From positions 1 through 50,524 of the forward strand of contig CAZQAE010000037.1 of the NCBI GenBank assembly GCA_964591275.1: DNA of 50,524 bases, written 5' to 3'. The position numbers were made by a program, and so were the translations under genes. The stretch comes from G963674685 sp964591275 (lineage in GTDB: Bacteria > Lernaellota > Lernaellaia > JACKCT01). A model generated the notes under the pieces. It had not been told where the DNA came from and ran no database searches. It worked only from the letters and a program-made list of their open reading frames with translations. Shown here one piece after another: positions 32,646-41,731 of the stretch. Position 1 is the stretch's first letter, and the number at the start of each line of letters is the position of its first letter.

Positions 32646-33686
32646 GTGAAATGGTCGTTCAAAATAGCTTCGCCATTCGGGATTCCTGTGAGAATCCACG
32701 CGACTTTCATTCTTCTGCTGATTTTTGTCCTGATGCCCGGCAAAGATGGCAGCTTCAATATCATGAACCTGCTTTTGACTGTGGCGGTTTTCGCGGGAGT
32801 GGTTCTTCATGAACTCGGACATTCTTTGGCCGCCAGGCACTACGGCATCGCGGTGCGCGACATTACGCTCTGGCCCCTGGGAGGCATGGCGCGGATGGAG
32901 CGATTCCCCAGCGAACCGATCAAGCAGATCGTCATCGCCGTCGCCGGTCCCGGCGTCAGCTTCGCGCTGGCCGTCATATTCGGCGTCCTCGCATTCCTCC
33001 TGATCCCTGACCTCAAGCCCGTAACGCAACTCGATCAGTTTGTCCTGTATCTTGCGGAAATCAACTTGATGCTGGGCATGTTCAACCTGATTCCGGCGCT
33101 GCCCATGGACGGGGGAAGGGTTCTGCGCGGCGTGCTCGCCATGACCCGATATAAGAATTCTTCCACGAAAATCTCCGCCCGCGTGGGTCAGGTGATCGCC
33201 GTTTTCATGGTCGGTTCGGGAATCGCCTTCGGTCATACATGGCTGATGTTTATCGGCATTTTCATTTTTCTAATGGCCGAGCAGGAATGGCGCGCGGAAG
33301 GCGTCGTCAACACTTTCCGATCGACGCCGGCCTGGAAGGCCATGCTCCGCCCCGTAACAACCGCCGGACGCATGACCAGCCTGCAATCACTGGCGAATTA
33401 CGCAAAGGATCACGAGCAGCAGGATTTTCCGGTCGTCGAAGGCCTAAACTTGGTCGGTCTGGTCACTCGGTGGAATCTGGATGCCGCGATAAATCAAGGG
33501 AGAAATGACGATCCGGCTTTCACAATAATGGCGCGCAATGTATCGGTCATTTCACCAGAAGACACGCTGGAAAATATCCTAGCCATCAAAGTTCCCTTTG
33601 CCCGCCTCGTGCTGCCGGTCGTCCACCAGGCGCAGGTCGTGGGGCTTGTAACGCCCGAAAGAATCCGCCAAGTTCAAAAAGCCTGA
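32646..33686 (+). CDS. Site-2-type membrane metalloprotease with CBS domains
   Basis: 346 aa, peptidase family M50. Start is GTG 32646 with AAGG-like sequence close by. The zinc motif is VVLHELGHSLAARHYG (HExxH, about residues 55-59) in the second transmembrane helix, and the third ligand motif is NLIPALPMDGGRVLRG. The C-terminal 110 residues resemble a pair of CBS domains (TAGRMTSLQSLANYAKDHEQQDFPVVEG, ISPEDTLENIL), usual in this bacterial subgroup. Such proteases cleave transmembrane segments of anti-sigma factors or other membrane proteins, with CBS domains sensing adenine nucleotides. No anti-sigma partner is adjacent. Confidence 0.9.
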   Translation: MKWSFKIASPFGIPVRIHATFILLLIFVLMPGKDGSFNIMNLLLTVAVFAGVVLHELGHSLAARHYGIAVRDITLWPLGGMARMERFPSEPIKQIVIAVAGPGVSFALAVIFGVLAFLLIPDLKPVTQLDQFVLYLAEINLMLGMFNLIPALPMDGGRVLRGVLAMTRYKNSSTKISARVGQVIAVFMVGSGIAFGHTWLMFIGIFIFLMAEQEWRAEGVVNTFRSTPAWKAMLRPVTTAGRMTSLQSLANYAKDHEQQDFPVVEGLNLVGLVTRWNLDAAINQGRNDDPAFTIMARNVSVISPEDTLENILAIKVPFARLVLPVVHQAQVVGLVTPERIRQVQKA

Positions 33687-33748
33687 TGTCTGTCGCGCTA
33701 AGACGCGGGGCTTGAAAATCGCATTTTAAGATATGAAGCAGGAATTCC

Positions 33749-34507
33749 ATGGCCATCATTTACAAACACTGCGGACAAACCTTATTCAGAAATTTGAAAC
33801 CGCAGGTTTTCACCTGCCAAAGCTGCGGGGCGGAATAGGAAATTTTCTCGGATGAAATTAGCCTCAAAAACCATCGATGCAATTCATGCGGAGCGAGGAT
33901 AATCGAAGTCGCGCTGCTCAAAAATGAAGCCTACAAAGACCTAGTGCAATATGCGCGTTCTTTGGGCGCAAGCGAAGCTCGGATGTTCGGCGTCGAGCGA
34001 ATCAGGATCGACGAAAATTTCCGATCCCTCTGCGAAAAACCTCGTTGCCGCAACTTCGGCAAAACCATCAACTGCCCTCCACATTCCATGATGCCCCGAG
34101 AATTTAAAGAATACCTGAACAGTTTCATGTACGTTCTGGCTTTTAAGTTCGAGTTCCCTCTGGATATGCTTGTCGGCGCCGAGCGGCTGACAAAATTGCG
34201 GCTCCTGCATGATACTACCGTAAGTATCGAAAACCACGCGAAATCCATCGGCTTCGAACGCGCCCATGGATTCTCCGGCGGCTCATGCCTTCGGACATAT
34301 TGCAGCGAATTTGACGACTGTGCAGCTTTGGAGAAAAATGGGGAATGCCGCTTTCCCGACAAAGCCCGACCCTCGCTATCGGGTTTCGGCGTCAATTGGC
34401 ACGAACTGTCAAAAACGCTTGGCTGGCAAATGCTCAAAGACCAGGACGGCAATCCGAATCCAAAATCCGAAACGGTCATGATTTCGGGCTTAGTGCTAGT
34501 CGAGTAA
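33749..34507 (+). CDS. Zinc-ribbon/DUF2284 protein interrupted by in-frame amber codon
   Basis: A 253-codon frame with TAG as codon 30 (33836-33838). Before it: MAIIYKHCGQTLFRNLKPQV with FTCQSCGAE; after it, in the same frame, EIFSDEISLKNHRCNSCGAR. Together these form one zinc ribbon (CxxC ... CxxC) of the known CGAE-x-(E)FFSDE-x-RCxxCG type, so the reading frame must have been continuous. The rest is DUF2284 (CRNFGKTINCPPHS, HGFSGGSCLRTYCSEFDDC), a Cys-rich predicted metal-binding domain. AGGA lies 5 nt before the ATG. A GTG at 33944 could restart translation and give DUF2284 alone (187 aa). Possible explanations are a nonsense mutation, sequence error, suppression or pyrrolysine. Confidence 0.7.
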
Positions 34508-34578
34508 CTCGAAGCGTCAAGCACATCCTTCAAAGACACGAAAGGCACCCATCAGTCCATTACGACGAAGAGCATGGC

Positions 34579-35046
34579 CTATTTCGGCGCAATATTCATC
34601 GCATTCTGCTCGATAATTTCCCTGACGATCCCTATGACGTCGGCGACCAGGTTCGGGCAGACTTCAAAGAACAATCCCCTTTCCACAACCTTATTGTATT
34701 GAAAAGGATCACGCAGATTGAAACCGATAAGTTCCCGGCAGGAAATGCTGCCCCGTTCGTTTTCAAATCGCCGACGAAATGTCCGCAACTGACGAACCAG
34801 CATTTCTCTGGCTTCTGAATCTTGGCCATCGGCATCGCCGTATTTTAGACTCAAAACCATATATGCTGCATTGACCGCACCGCATGTTCCTCCCATGCGT
34901 CCAGTGCCGCCTCCAAAACCGGAAGCGATTTTTCGAGCCGTTTCGCCATCAATCCCGAATTCCGAAGCGAATACCGATAAAACAACCTGCGCGCAGTTAA
35001 TGCCCTTATAAAACGCCTCCAAGGTCAATTCCGCATAATCCGTCAT
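34579..35046 (-). CDS. C_GCAxxG_C_C family redox protein
   Basis: 155 aa with GGAGGAG 8 nt before the ATG. The family motif is complete: KGINCAQVVLSVF, then GGGTGRMGGTCGAVNAA, SISCRELIGF and VCPNLVADV, i.e. the conserved cysteines and GCA/GGxCGA boxes that give the family its name. Members are small predicted redox or metal-binding proteins often next to oxidoreductases; function unproven. Convergent with the amber-interrupted DUF2284 gene, itself Cys-rich. Confidence 0.88.
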   Translation of the reverse strand: MTDYAELTLEAFYKGINCAQVVLSVFASEFGIDGETARKIASGFGGGTGRMGGTCGAVNAAYMVLSLKYGDADGQDSEAREMLVRQLRTFRRRFENERGSISCRELIGFNLRDPFQYNKVVERGLFFEVCPNLVADVIGIVREIIEQNAMNIAPK

Positions 35047-35091
35047 TGAATCACTCCTCCATTGCGTTTATCGTAGAATTTTCCCCTGTTA

Positions 35092-35576
35092 TCAGTCCGG
35101 TTGCCACAGTCCGTCGGTCATTTTTCCTAAATCGACCGTATCAAAATCATCAAAATACAGCTCTCTGGCATGAGTGAATTTCAACCACAGTATTTCATAT
35201 CCCTTGGACCAGCGAAAGAGTTTGACTTTCTTTTGCCATCTCGCCAACTCCTGATCGGCAACCGGCCTCCTCTCGCCCGTTCGACCATAAAGGCGCACTG
35301 CGAAAGGTTTGGGAAAATGACCGGATGCAAGAGCCTTGAGCATAACCCCCATATTATGCTTTGCAGCGTAAACGCAAATTCTATCGTCTATATCAAGATT
35401 TTAGGCAGCCGAACCGGAAATCGTTCGAGATAATAGCCGGTGCAATCATTGCGAAGGTGGATGGAACCAATGGGTGAAATATGCGGACTGCCGTCTTCGT
35501 TGATTGAAGCGATGACCATATTAAATGTTCCTCGAAATATCTCCCGAATGATGAGCCAGTTTTTTTTCATGTCCAT
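35092..35576 (-). pseudogene. Frameshifted pyridoxamine-5'-phosphate-oxidase-like protein
   Basis: The N-terminal frame (MDMKKNWLIIREIF, then VIASINEDGSPHISPIGSIH, the FMN-binding split-barrel start) ends at a stop after FPVRLPKILI. The next frame continues directly as NLDIDDRICVYAAKHN and MGVMLKALASGHFPKPFAVR to a C-terminus DGLWQPD. Adding one A to the AAAA run near 35400 fuses them into a normal protein of about 161 aa. So one indel separates it from function. GGAGAG lies 4 nt before the ATG at 35576. It sits 45 bp upstream of the C_GCAxxG_C_C gene on the same strand. Confidence 0.7.
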
Positions 35577-35874
35577 TAGACTCTCCATGACGACCATGAT
35601 TGTCGATCAGATTATTTTCTTTAAATGATATAGTAATTTCCCGCAAAGGAAAGTAAAAATCAAAGTCTCCTGTCTTTTATGAGGATTTTTACGACTGTTG
35701 CTTTTCATCGCCTCTTTCTATTAATATCGTGTGGCTGCGTAGGCAGCAGTTACGCAGACTGGAAACGCTCCCCTGGGCCAGGGAAACGATGTCAAATAGA
35801 GATAATTCAGTATGATTGTTGGGCCCTTTTAAAAATTAACGTCGAAATGACCAACGACGATTCGGAGAGCAAAA
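35577..35874. other. AT-rich intergenic region, about 300 bp
   Basis: Separates the frameshifted flavin-binding gene from the pseudo-receiver/TPR gene, which is divergent. A short frame from 35679 starts like a signal peptide (MRIFTTVAFHRLFLL) with Cys at a lipobox-like place, but it lacks a convincing ribosome binding site and overlaps the next gene, so it is not called. No hairpin or repeat was seen. Confidence 0.4.
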
Positions 35875-37764
35875 GTGGCCAAGCCTGTTCTAGTAATCGA
35901 TCATGATAAAAATGATCTGAGCAATATTGCCCGTTACCTGAGTAGTCACGGCTATGAAACGATAACTTCCTCAAAGGCGAATAGCGGAATCAGCCTCTTC
36001 TTCGAGCACCTGCCCGGAATCGTTTTCATCAACACGCTCATGCCCGGCGTTAACGGCACGTTGATCGCCAAACGGCTGAAAAGTAGCCACGAAGGCATGA
36101 GAACGCCGATTTTCATGCTCTCGCCCCTCGTTTCAAGCTCGTCAAAAAGTGAGTTTCATAACTGGTCGGACGGCGTCGTAAAAAAGCCGGTCCAACTCGG
36201 CGACGTATTATTTGTCGTAGAAAAGCATCTGGGACCCGGCGATGAGGGCATCAAAAACGAAAGCCGGAAATCACCGGACAAAAGCAAAGAACCAACAGAC
36301 ACCGTAGATAACGAGAAAAAACCAGACAGCAATCATCAAGACGGCAGTAACGGACATCGCGTCCTGACCAAGGGGAATATTGAAGAAATCGATATGCCGA
36401 CCCTGATTGGTTCTCTGGCTCGCGAAAAATTAAGCGGACGGCTTGAAATTCGCTCCAGCGATTACTCGATCTCCGTGTTATGGGAAAACGGTTTTATCGT
36501 TGGTTTATATTCCGCCAATCTTCTCGCGGACCTGGAAAAACAGGAGAAACTTTCTCGGGTTGAAGCCCTCGCAGTGCGCCGCAAGTATCGGGAAGAAGGC
36601 GCCGACATCATCGCCAGCCTCAGAGAATTGAAATTCTCGGAAGACAGCCTTGCGGAGCTCGAAACGGAATGGCGTATCAAGCAACTGCGAGGACTGGCAT
36701 TACTAAAGGCAGGCGTTTACCGACTGCTAGACGGTCCAGTGAAAAAGTCCATTCTCATCGACCCTTTTCTGCCCGTTCATTTCGCGGTGAAAAGCCTTTA
36801 CGACACCAATAATCTGCAATCCCTGATCGAAGAGAAAACTAACATTAGCGGACGATATTTCTGGACAAATGATGATCCCAAGCCGAATGGAAACGACGCG
36901 CAACTCGATCACCTCATCTATGACATTCATGCCGCTTGCGTGAAAGGCGCTACGCTGGGAAAGCTTTTCACTCTCAGCAGTGATCCAACCTCAGTTCTTT
37001 CCGCGCTCTACGCTTTTCTTGTGATAGGAAAAATCACACAGAATCAAAAAGGCGCCGCTGAATCGAAAGTCAGTAAGAAAGGAAAGAAAAGAACCGCCGA
37101 TAAACCAACGATTTTCGATCCACAACCTGATCTTCCGCCTTTGGACGGCCCCGCTTCAAAAGAAACGGAAAACATCTCTAAGCAAGCGCAAAAACCCTCA
37201 AAGCCTAAAGCACGCTCAGCGCGCAAATCCCCGGTCAACAAAAAAGCAAATGCTTCCAGCGAAACCCAGGGCATTGATCAACCCGTCGCAAATTTGGAAG
37301 CCGAGGTTCATGATGGCAATGTCGCTAAATCGGCCAATGAAGTCGCACCTAATAACGTGGTTGTTGTCAACAAGCCGGTCACCATGGAAGAGCTCGTGCG
37401 GCGCGGCGACGAATTTATGAAGAAAAACACCTTTTCCCGCGCCCAGGAATGCTATCACGCCGTCGCGCAATACGACCACACGAATCCGGAAATTATGGTC
37501 AAGACGGCGCGCGCGACTTATCGTAATAAATTCCTCGACAAATACGACCGTCTCATTGAATCGATCCACTTCTGCAAAAAAGCCATCAACCTGAAACCGA
37601 CCTTTATCCCGGCCTACATCACGCTCATGCGTATCTTCGAGGACGAACACAAATACCACCTCGTCAGACAAACCGCCGAGAGGGCCTTCGAGCATTCTCC
37701 GGACAATGAAGAGGTGAGCAAAAAACTCAAGCAGATGGAGCGGTCTGTGGCAAGAGGACAGTGA
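35875..37764 (+). CDS. Pseudo-receiver / DUF4388 / TPR protein
   Basis: 629 aa. GTG start with GGAGAG 5 nt upstream. Residues 1-122 are a receiver domain (VLVIDHDKND), but the phosphoacceptor position is Asn in IVFINTLMPGVNG, so phosphorylation is unlikely. A charged linker leads to a DUF4388 (PATAN-type) domain at about 165-305 (EEIDMPTLIGSLAREKLSGRLEI). Then a Lys/Ala/Pro-rich linker (about 390-490) and a C-terminal TPR-like region (ARATYRNKFLDKYDRLIESIHFC). This architecture is typical of myxobacterial-type signalling scaffolds, such as those of motility or development. The 3' end overlaps rsmG on the other strand by 38 bp. Confidence 0.8.
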   Translation: MAKPVLVIDHDKNDLSNIARYLSSHGYETITSSKANSGISLFFEHLPGIVFINTLMPGVNGTLIAKRLKSSHEGMRTPIFMLSPLVSSSSKSEFHNWSDGVVKKPVQLGDVLFVVEKHLGPGDEGIKNESRKSPDKSKEPTDTVDNEKKPDSNHQDGSNGHRVLTKGNIEEIDMPTLIGSLAREKLSGRLEIRSSDYSISVLWENGFIVGLYSANLLADLEKQEKLSRVEALAVRRKYREEGADIIASLRELKFSEDSLAELETEWRIKQLRGLALLKAGVYRLLDGPVKKSILIDPFLPVHFAVKSLYDTNNLQSLIEEKTNISGRYFWTNDDPKPNGNDAQLDHLIYDIHAACVKGATLGKLFTLSSDPTSVLSALYAFLVIGKITQNQKGAAESKVSKKGKKRTADKPTIFDPQPDLPPLDGPASKETENISKQAQKPSKPKARSARKSPVNKKANASSETQGIDQPVANLEAEVHDGNVAKSANEVAPNNVVVVNKPVTMEELVRRGDEFMKKNTFSRAQECYHAVAQYDHTNPEIMVKTARATYRNKFLDKYDRLIESIHFCKKAINLKPTFIPAYITLMRIFEDEHKYHLVRQTAERAFEHSPDNEEVSKKLKQMERSVARGQ

Positions 37765-38371
37765 CCAGAGCCAAGGCCCGGCGTCCCTCACCTCCTGGAA
37801 GACTGTAAATTTCTGTTGTGACTTTTTTGAATTCGGCCAGTTGATCCCTATCCGCCTCTGCCAGCCAGACCGCAACAACTCCCCTGCCCGGCTTAACCAA
37901 TCGTTTGGCCAGACACACAAATTCGCCGGGGGCGGCAACGGCTCTGCCCAAAGCAACATCGAAAGCTCCCGGCGCCGCGTTTTCGGCCCGGTCATGAGAA
38001 ACACTGAGGTTGCCAAGCGCCAGGGTGCGGATCAAATGGCGCAGAAAATTAGCCTTTTTTAATATGCTCTCGATAAGAACTATGTTCAGGTCCGGACGAG
38101 CCAGAGCGATGACGCACCCTGGGAAACCGGCGCCGCTTCCGATATCGACAACCGATGCTCCGGCAGGCAAAAATTGCAGGACCGCAAGACTGTCAAGAAA
38201 ATGCCGCGACGCCAGTTCCTCATCCGTTTTGAAGCTGACCAGGTTGATCTTGCGATTCCAACGCCGCAGTTCGTCACGATAAATCCCCAGAGGAGCGGCC
38301 AACCCCGCAGGGACGCTAAAGGGCGATGACGCGACCGTTCTTTTCCATATCGCTTCGAAAGGGACAGGCAT
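37727..38371 (-). CDS. rsmG: 16S rRNA (guanine527-N7)-methyltransferase
   Basis: 214 aa, the usual RsmG length. Cytoplasmic SAM methyltransferase that modifies G527 of 16S rRNA in the 30S subunit. N-terminal IYRDELRRWNRKINLVSF and RHFLDSLAVLQFL are family signatures, motif I is VVDIGSGAGFPG, followed by ALARPDLNIVLIESILKKANFLR and GRAVAAPGEFVCLAKRLVKPG. The usual gidA/mnmG neighbour is absent; it follows the acyl-CoA synthetase gene by 11 bp on the same strand. Confidence 0.95.
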   Translation of the reverse strand: MPVPFEAIWKRTVASSPFSVPAGLAAPLGIYRDELRRWNRKINLVSFKTDEELASRHFLDSLAVLQFLPAGASVVDIGSGAGFPGCVIALARPDLNIVLIESILKKANFLRHLIRTLALGNLSVSHDRAENAAPGAFDVALGRAVAAPGEFVCLAKRLVKPGRGVVAVWLAEADRDQLAEFKKVTTEIYSLPGGEGRRALALVTVLLPQTAPSA

Positions 38372-38382
38372 GACGCCGACTC

Positions 38383-40464
38383 CTATTTCACCGGGATAAT
38401 TCGAGCGTCAAGCGCCATACCTCCGCGTCCCTTGCGCCAGACGCGAACCGGGTTCAGGTCCATCTCGGCCAGATCATTAAGATCGACGATCATGCGAGAC
38501 ACGCGAATAATAATGTCTGCCAGAGCCGGTGCGTCCACTGCGGGATAATTACGCAGACCTTCGATGATTCTGTGGGCCGGAAGCTTATCGATCATCCGAA
38601 AGGCTTCTTTTCGGGAGACAGGCGCCAGGCGGATGATTGGCGGACCTACCGCCTCGGCAATCGTGCCGCCCCATCCCAGGATCACCAGCGGCCCAAAATC
38701 AGGATCCCGATGCGCCCCGACGATGAACTCAAGGCCCCGCCTCTCCATAGACTGTACAAGCACTCCCTGAAAATTCGCCTTCGGATTTGCAGCCAGCAGC
38801 GAAGCCCGAATTTTGTCAAAGGCATTTTTCACATCCGCGCCTTTTTGAAGATTCAGGAGAACGCCGCCCACATCGGTTTTATGGCTGGCGTCAGGACTTT
38901 CAACCTTACAGGCGACCGGGTACCCCAATGCCTTTGCCGCCCGAACAGCCTCGGCGGCGCTGCCGGCCACACGCGTTTTGGCGGCGTCAATGCCGTAGGC
39001 TTCGATGATGTCATAAGCGGCGGCGCCAAGGTGAGAGGCTCCTTTATTTTCCGCCAGTATCCGGGTCGCGGTTTTTTTATCGGCCTTAAAGCGAGGAATC
39101 GCTTCGCTGCGTCGCATGACCCGCTCGTGATGGGCATGGCTTGTGTACAGAGCCTCAACCGCCTCCTCAGCCGTTTCAAAAATGGGAAAGGCGGAGCGCT
39201 TTTTCATGCGGACAAGAAGCTCCGGCCAGGTGTGCAGCACCAGGACGATGGGCTTCTGATGCTTTTCGACGATCTCCTTGATGTGATCCAGCAATCCCTC
39301 CAGGGGCTTGGGTTCGCTGGCCGAAAAATAGGCTAAAAGGAGAACAATGCCGTCGATCTGCTCTTGCATCACGACGTCCGACATAATTTTCTTATAGGTG
39401 TCCATCTCGAATAAATCGCCGAGGTCCAGGGGATTCTGTAACTTGATGACCCCGGCCCGAACGTGTTGCTGCGCCAGTTCCAGCACGTGTTTGTGAAATG
39501 AGGGCAGCGTGAAACCCCGCCTGTCGCAGGTGTCCGCGGCGATGACCGCGTGCCCGCCGCTGCGGGAGACGACACCCACGCGCGTACCCGTCATAGGGGG
39601 AAGAGAAAAGACCTTCGCCGCGTTGATGGCGCCCCGTATGGACCTGGCCCGATACGCTCCCCGCTGACGCAAAGCCTCGTTGACCACGCGGTCGTCTGAA
39701 AGCATAGCCGTAGTATGACTGGCGGCGATCTTGCTGGACAATTCGCCCACGTTGCTCTTGTGAACAATGACCGGCTTGTCGTAGCGGGCGACCAAATCAC
39801 AAAACTCTCGGCCCCTGGCAAAGCTTTCCAGGTAGCAGACCACGCGCGAGGTCTTCGGGTCCTCCATGAAATATTCCAGCAGGTCCACTTCGTCCACGTT
39901 CATTTTATTTCCCACGGAGGCGAATTTCGCCACGCCCATGGATTCGACTTCCATCTCGATGAGGTAAGTCAGACCGACGCCGCCGGACTGCGTGATGATC
40001 GAAGTCCCTCCGACTGCGTTGATCGGAAACGCGGGAAATCCCAGGCAGATTCCAGCGGCGGGATTGGATGTGCCGATGCCGTTGGGTCCTAGAAAGCGAA
40101 TGTCGTTTTCCTCGGCGGCGCAACGCAACTCATCAGCCAACTTTCGACCCTGGCGATCTGTTTCTGCAAAGCCGCCGCTTTCAACGATGACGCGCCGGAT
40201 GCCGATTTTGCCGCATTGGTGAACGATGGCCGGAATGAATTTGGCCGGCGTCAGGATAACCGCCAGCTCAACAGGACGACCGATTTCCTCGACCGACTTA
40301 TAAATATAGTGACCCAGGAAGGTACCGCCTGACGGCCCAACGGGGTACACAACCCCCGGAAAATGGTAACGCTGCAGATTCATCAAAATGCGCCGCCCCA
40401 TATTGTCAGCCCTGGCGCTGACGCCGATTACCGCAATACTTTTCGCGTTGAAAAATGTATCCAT
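38383..40464 (-). CDS. ADP-forming acyl-CoA (acetate-CoA) synthetase, alpha-beta fusion
   Basis: About 693 aa. Domain order: CoA-binding Rossmann domain (SIAVIGVSARADNMGRRI), succinyl-CoA-ligase-like flavodoxin domains (IITQSGGVGLTYLIEM, VGVVSRSGGHAVI), and a C-terminal ATP-grasp domain (VACKVESPDASHKTDVGGV, ILGWGGTIAEAVGP). These enzymes interconvert acyl-CoA, ADP and phosphate with acid, CoA and ATP, a substrate-level phosphorylation step. The ATG at 40464 has GGATGG 5 nt upstream; ATG 40473 is an alternative. Upstream of rsmG in the same direction. Confidence 0.9.
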   Translation of the reverse strand: MDTFFNAKSIAVIGVSARADNMGRRILMNLQRYHFPGVVYPVGPSGGTFLGHYIYKSVEEIGRPVELAVILTPAKFIPAIVHQCGKIGIRRVIVESGGFAETDRQGRKLADELRCAAEENDIRFLGPNGIGTSNPAAGICLGFPAFPINAVGGTSIITQSGGVGLTYLIEMEVESMGVAKFASVGNKMNVDEVDLLEYFMEDPKTSRVVCYLESFARGREFCDLVARYDKPVIVHKSNVGELSSKIAASHTTAMLSDDRVVNEALRQRGAYRARSIRGAINAAKVFSLPPMTGTRVGVVSRSGGHAVIAADTCDRRGFTLPSFHKHVLELAQQHVRAGVIKLQNPLDLGDLFEMDTYKKIMSDVVMQEQIDGIVLLLAYFSASEPKPLEGLLDHIKEIVEKHQKPIVLVLHTWPELLVRMKKRSAFPIFETAEEAVEALYTSHAHHERVMRRSEAIPRFKADKKTATRILAENKGASHLGAAAYDIIEAYGIDAAKTRVAGSAAEAVRAAKALGYPVACKVESPDASHKTDVGGVLLNLQKGADVKNAFDKIRASLLAANPKANFQGVLVQSMERRGLEFIVGAHRDPDFGPLVILGWGGTIAEAVGPPIIRLAPVSRKEAFRMIDKLPAHRIIEGLRNYPAVDAPALADIIIRVSRMIVDLNDLAEMDLNPVRVWRKGRGGMALDARIIPVK

Positions 40465-40529
40465 TTTCACCATCCCAATTTAATAATTACCAGCCGGCCT
40501 ATTGCCTAATTGCCCCTTGCGCGACTGAT

Positions 40530-40552
40530 CGCGACAAGAATGTCGCTCCTAC
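40530..40552. repeat. REP-like palindrome
   Basis: GCGACA-AGAA-TGTCGC is a perfect 6-bp stem at 40531-40546, followed by TCCTAC. It shares the GC-stem plus GCTCCTA tail with the elements near 29221-29290. It lies 16 bp after the PfkB-type kinase stop. Confidence 0.5.
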
Positions 40553-40567
40553 ACTAAACACTGTCCA

Positions 40568-41467
40568 CTAGAACTTCGTTAGTTCCCGGAAGAACTCGAA
40601 ACGCTCCTCGATTTCCGGCTTGGCCAGGCGGGCCAGTCGGCGAAGAGAAAAATCCTCACAGGCAAAGCTCGCCACCGTGGAACCGTACACTGCAGCCGTG
40701 CGGATGTTTTCCATGGTCGCTTCCCCGGTTTGCGCCAAATATCCCATGAAGCCGCCGCCGAAGCTGTCCCCGGCGCCGGTCGGATCGAAAACCGTCTCTA
40801 ACGGATACGCCGGTACGGCGAACATGCCCGCCTCATGAAAGATGATGGCGCCGTACTCGCCTCGTTTGATCACAACGCATTTTGGCCCCATGGCCCGAAT
40901 CTCTCGCGCCGCGCGCATGATATTGTCCGATCCGGCAAGCATTTTGGCCTCGCCGTCGTTGACAAAAAGCATATCGATTCTGCCGAGGGCTTTTTGAAGT
41001 TCTTTCGGCTTGCCCGTGATCCAGAAGTTCATGGTGTCCAACGCAACCAGTTTCGGATTGTCCATCTGATCGAGAACGTTGATTTGCAGTTCGGGGTCGA
41101 TGTTGGCCAAAAAAACAAAAGGCGTCTTCCGGTGAGATTCCGAGAGCTTCGGATTGAAATCCGCGAAAACACCGAGTTGCGTGTCGCGAGTGGTCGCCGT
41201 GTTCATATCGCCTGAATACTCGCCGCTCCAATGAAAGGTCTTGCCCGGCATGCGATCCAGACCGCTGATTTCAACGCCCTTGCCTTTAAGCAAATCGATA
41301 TGCTCTTGTTCGAAATCTTCACCAACGGCGGCGACAATTTTCACATCGGTGAAAAAGCCCGCGGCCAGGGAAAAATAACAAGCGGCCCCTCCCAGAACGC
41401 GTTCCACGCTGCCCTGAGGCGTTTTGATGGAATCGTAAGCGACCGAACCGACCACAACAATGGACAT
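40568..41467 (-). CDS. PfkB-family carbohydrate/nucleoside kinase
   Basis: 299 aa, ribokinase-like fold. N-terminal VVVGSVAYDSIKTPQG and GGAACYFSLAAGFFTDV agree with PfkB signature 1, and the catalytic signature 2 is DPTGAGDSFGGGFMGYL with the base Asp. Substrate could be a sugar, nucleoside or tagatose-phosphate; the closest remembered pattern is the group annotated as sugar kinase/adenosine-kinase-like. Likely cytoplasmic. A spaced operon with the acyl-CoA synthetase downstream is possible, but a REP-like palindrome lies between them. Confidence 0.92.
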   Translation of the reverse strand: MSIVVVGSVAYDSIKTPQGSVERVLGGAACYFSLAAGFFTDVKIVAAVGEDFEQEHIDLLKGKGVEISGLDRMPGKTFHWSGEYSGDMNTATTRDTQLGVFADFNPKLSESHRKTPFVFLANIDPELQINVLDQMDNPKLVALDTMNFWITGKPKELQKALGRIDMLFVNDGEAKMLAGSDNIMRAAREIRAMGPKCVVIKRGEYGAIIFHEAGMFAVPAYPLETVFDPTGAGDSFGGGFMGYLAQTGEATMENIRTAAVYGSTVASFACEDFSLRRLARLAKPEIEERFEFFRELTKF

Positions 41468-41731
41468 ACCCCCACCTCCCGTATGAATAAAAAATTACCG
41501 ACGCACCGCAAAAATTCTATTCCATCGCAGCACAATGAGCAATCAGCCCCGCCACCTGCGCCAAGTCGCGCCAAAGTGCGCTTTCGCCAGTGACCGGAAT
41601 CTCAAGAAATCGCGAAAGGTTTTTCTCGCTTTTCGGAAACGCTGCATCTAACATGCTTATATTAAAGTCGTTTCGAGAGGATGATGAAAATTATCCGCGA
41701 AACAGCCGGACGGCAACGAAAGAGGCGAAGC

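Noticed and set aside
35679..35906. 75-codon frame with signal-peptide-like start
   Set aside because: No convincing ribosome site and it overlaps the start of the pseudo-receiver gene; left as a note in the intergenic entry.
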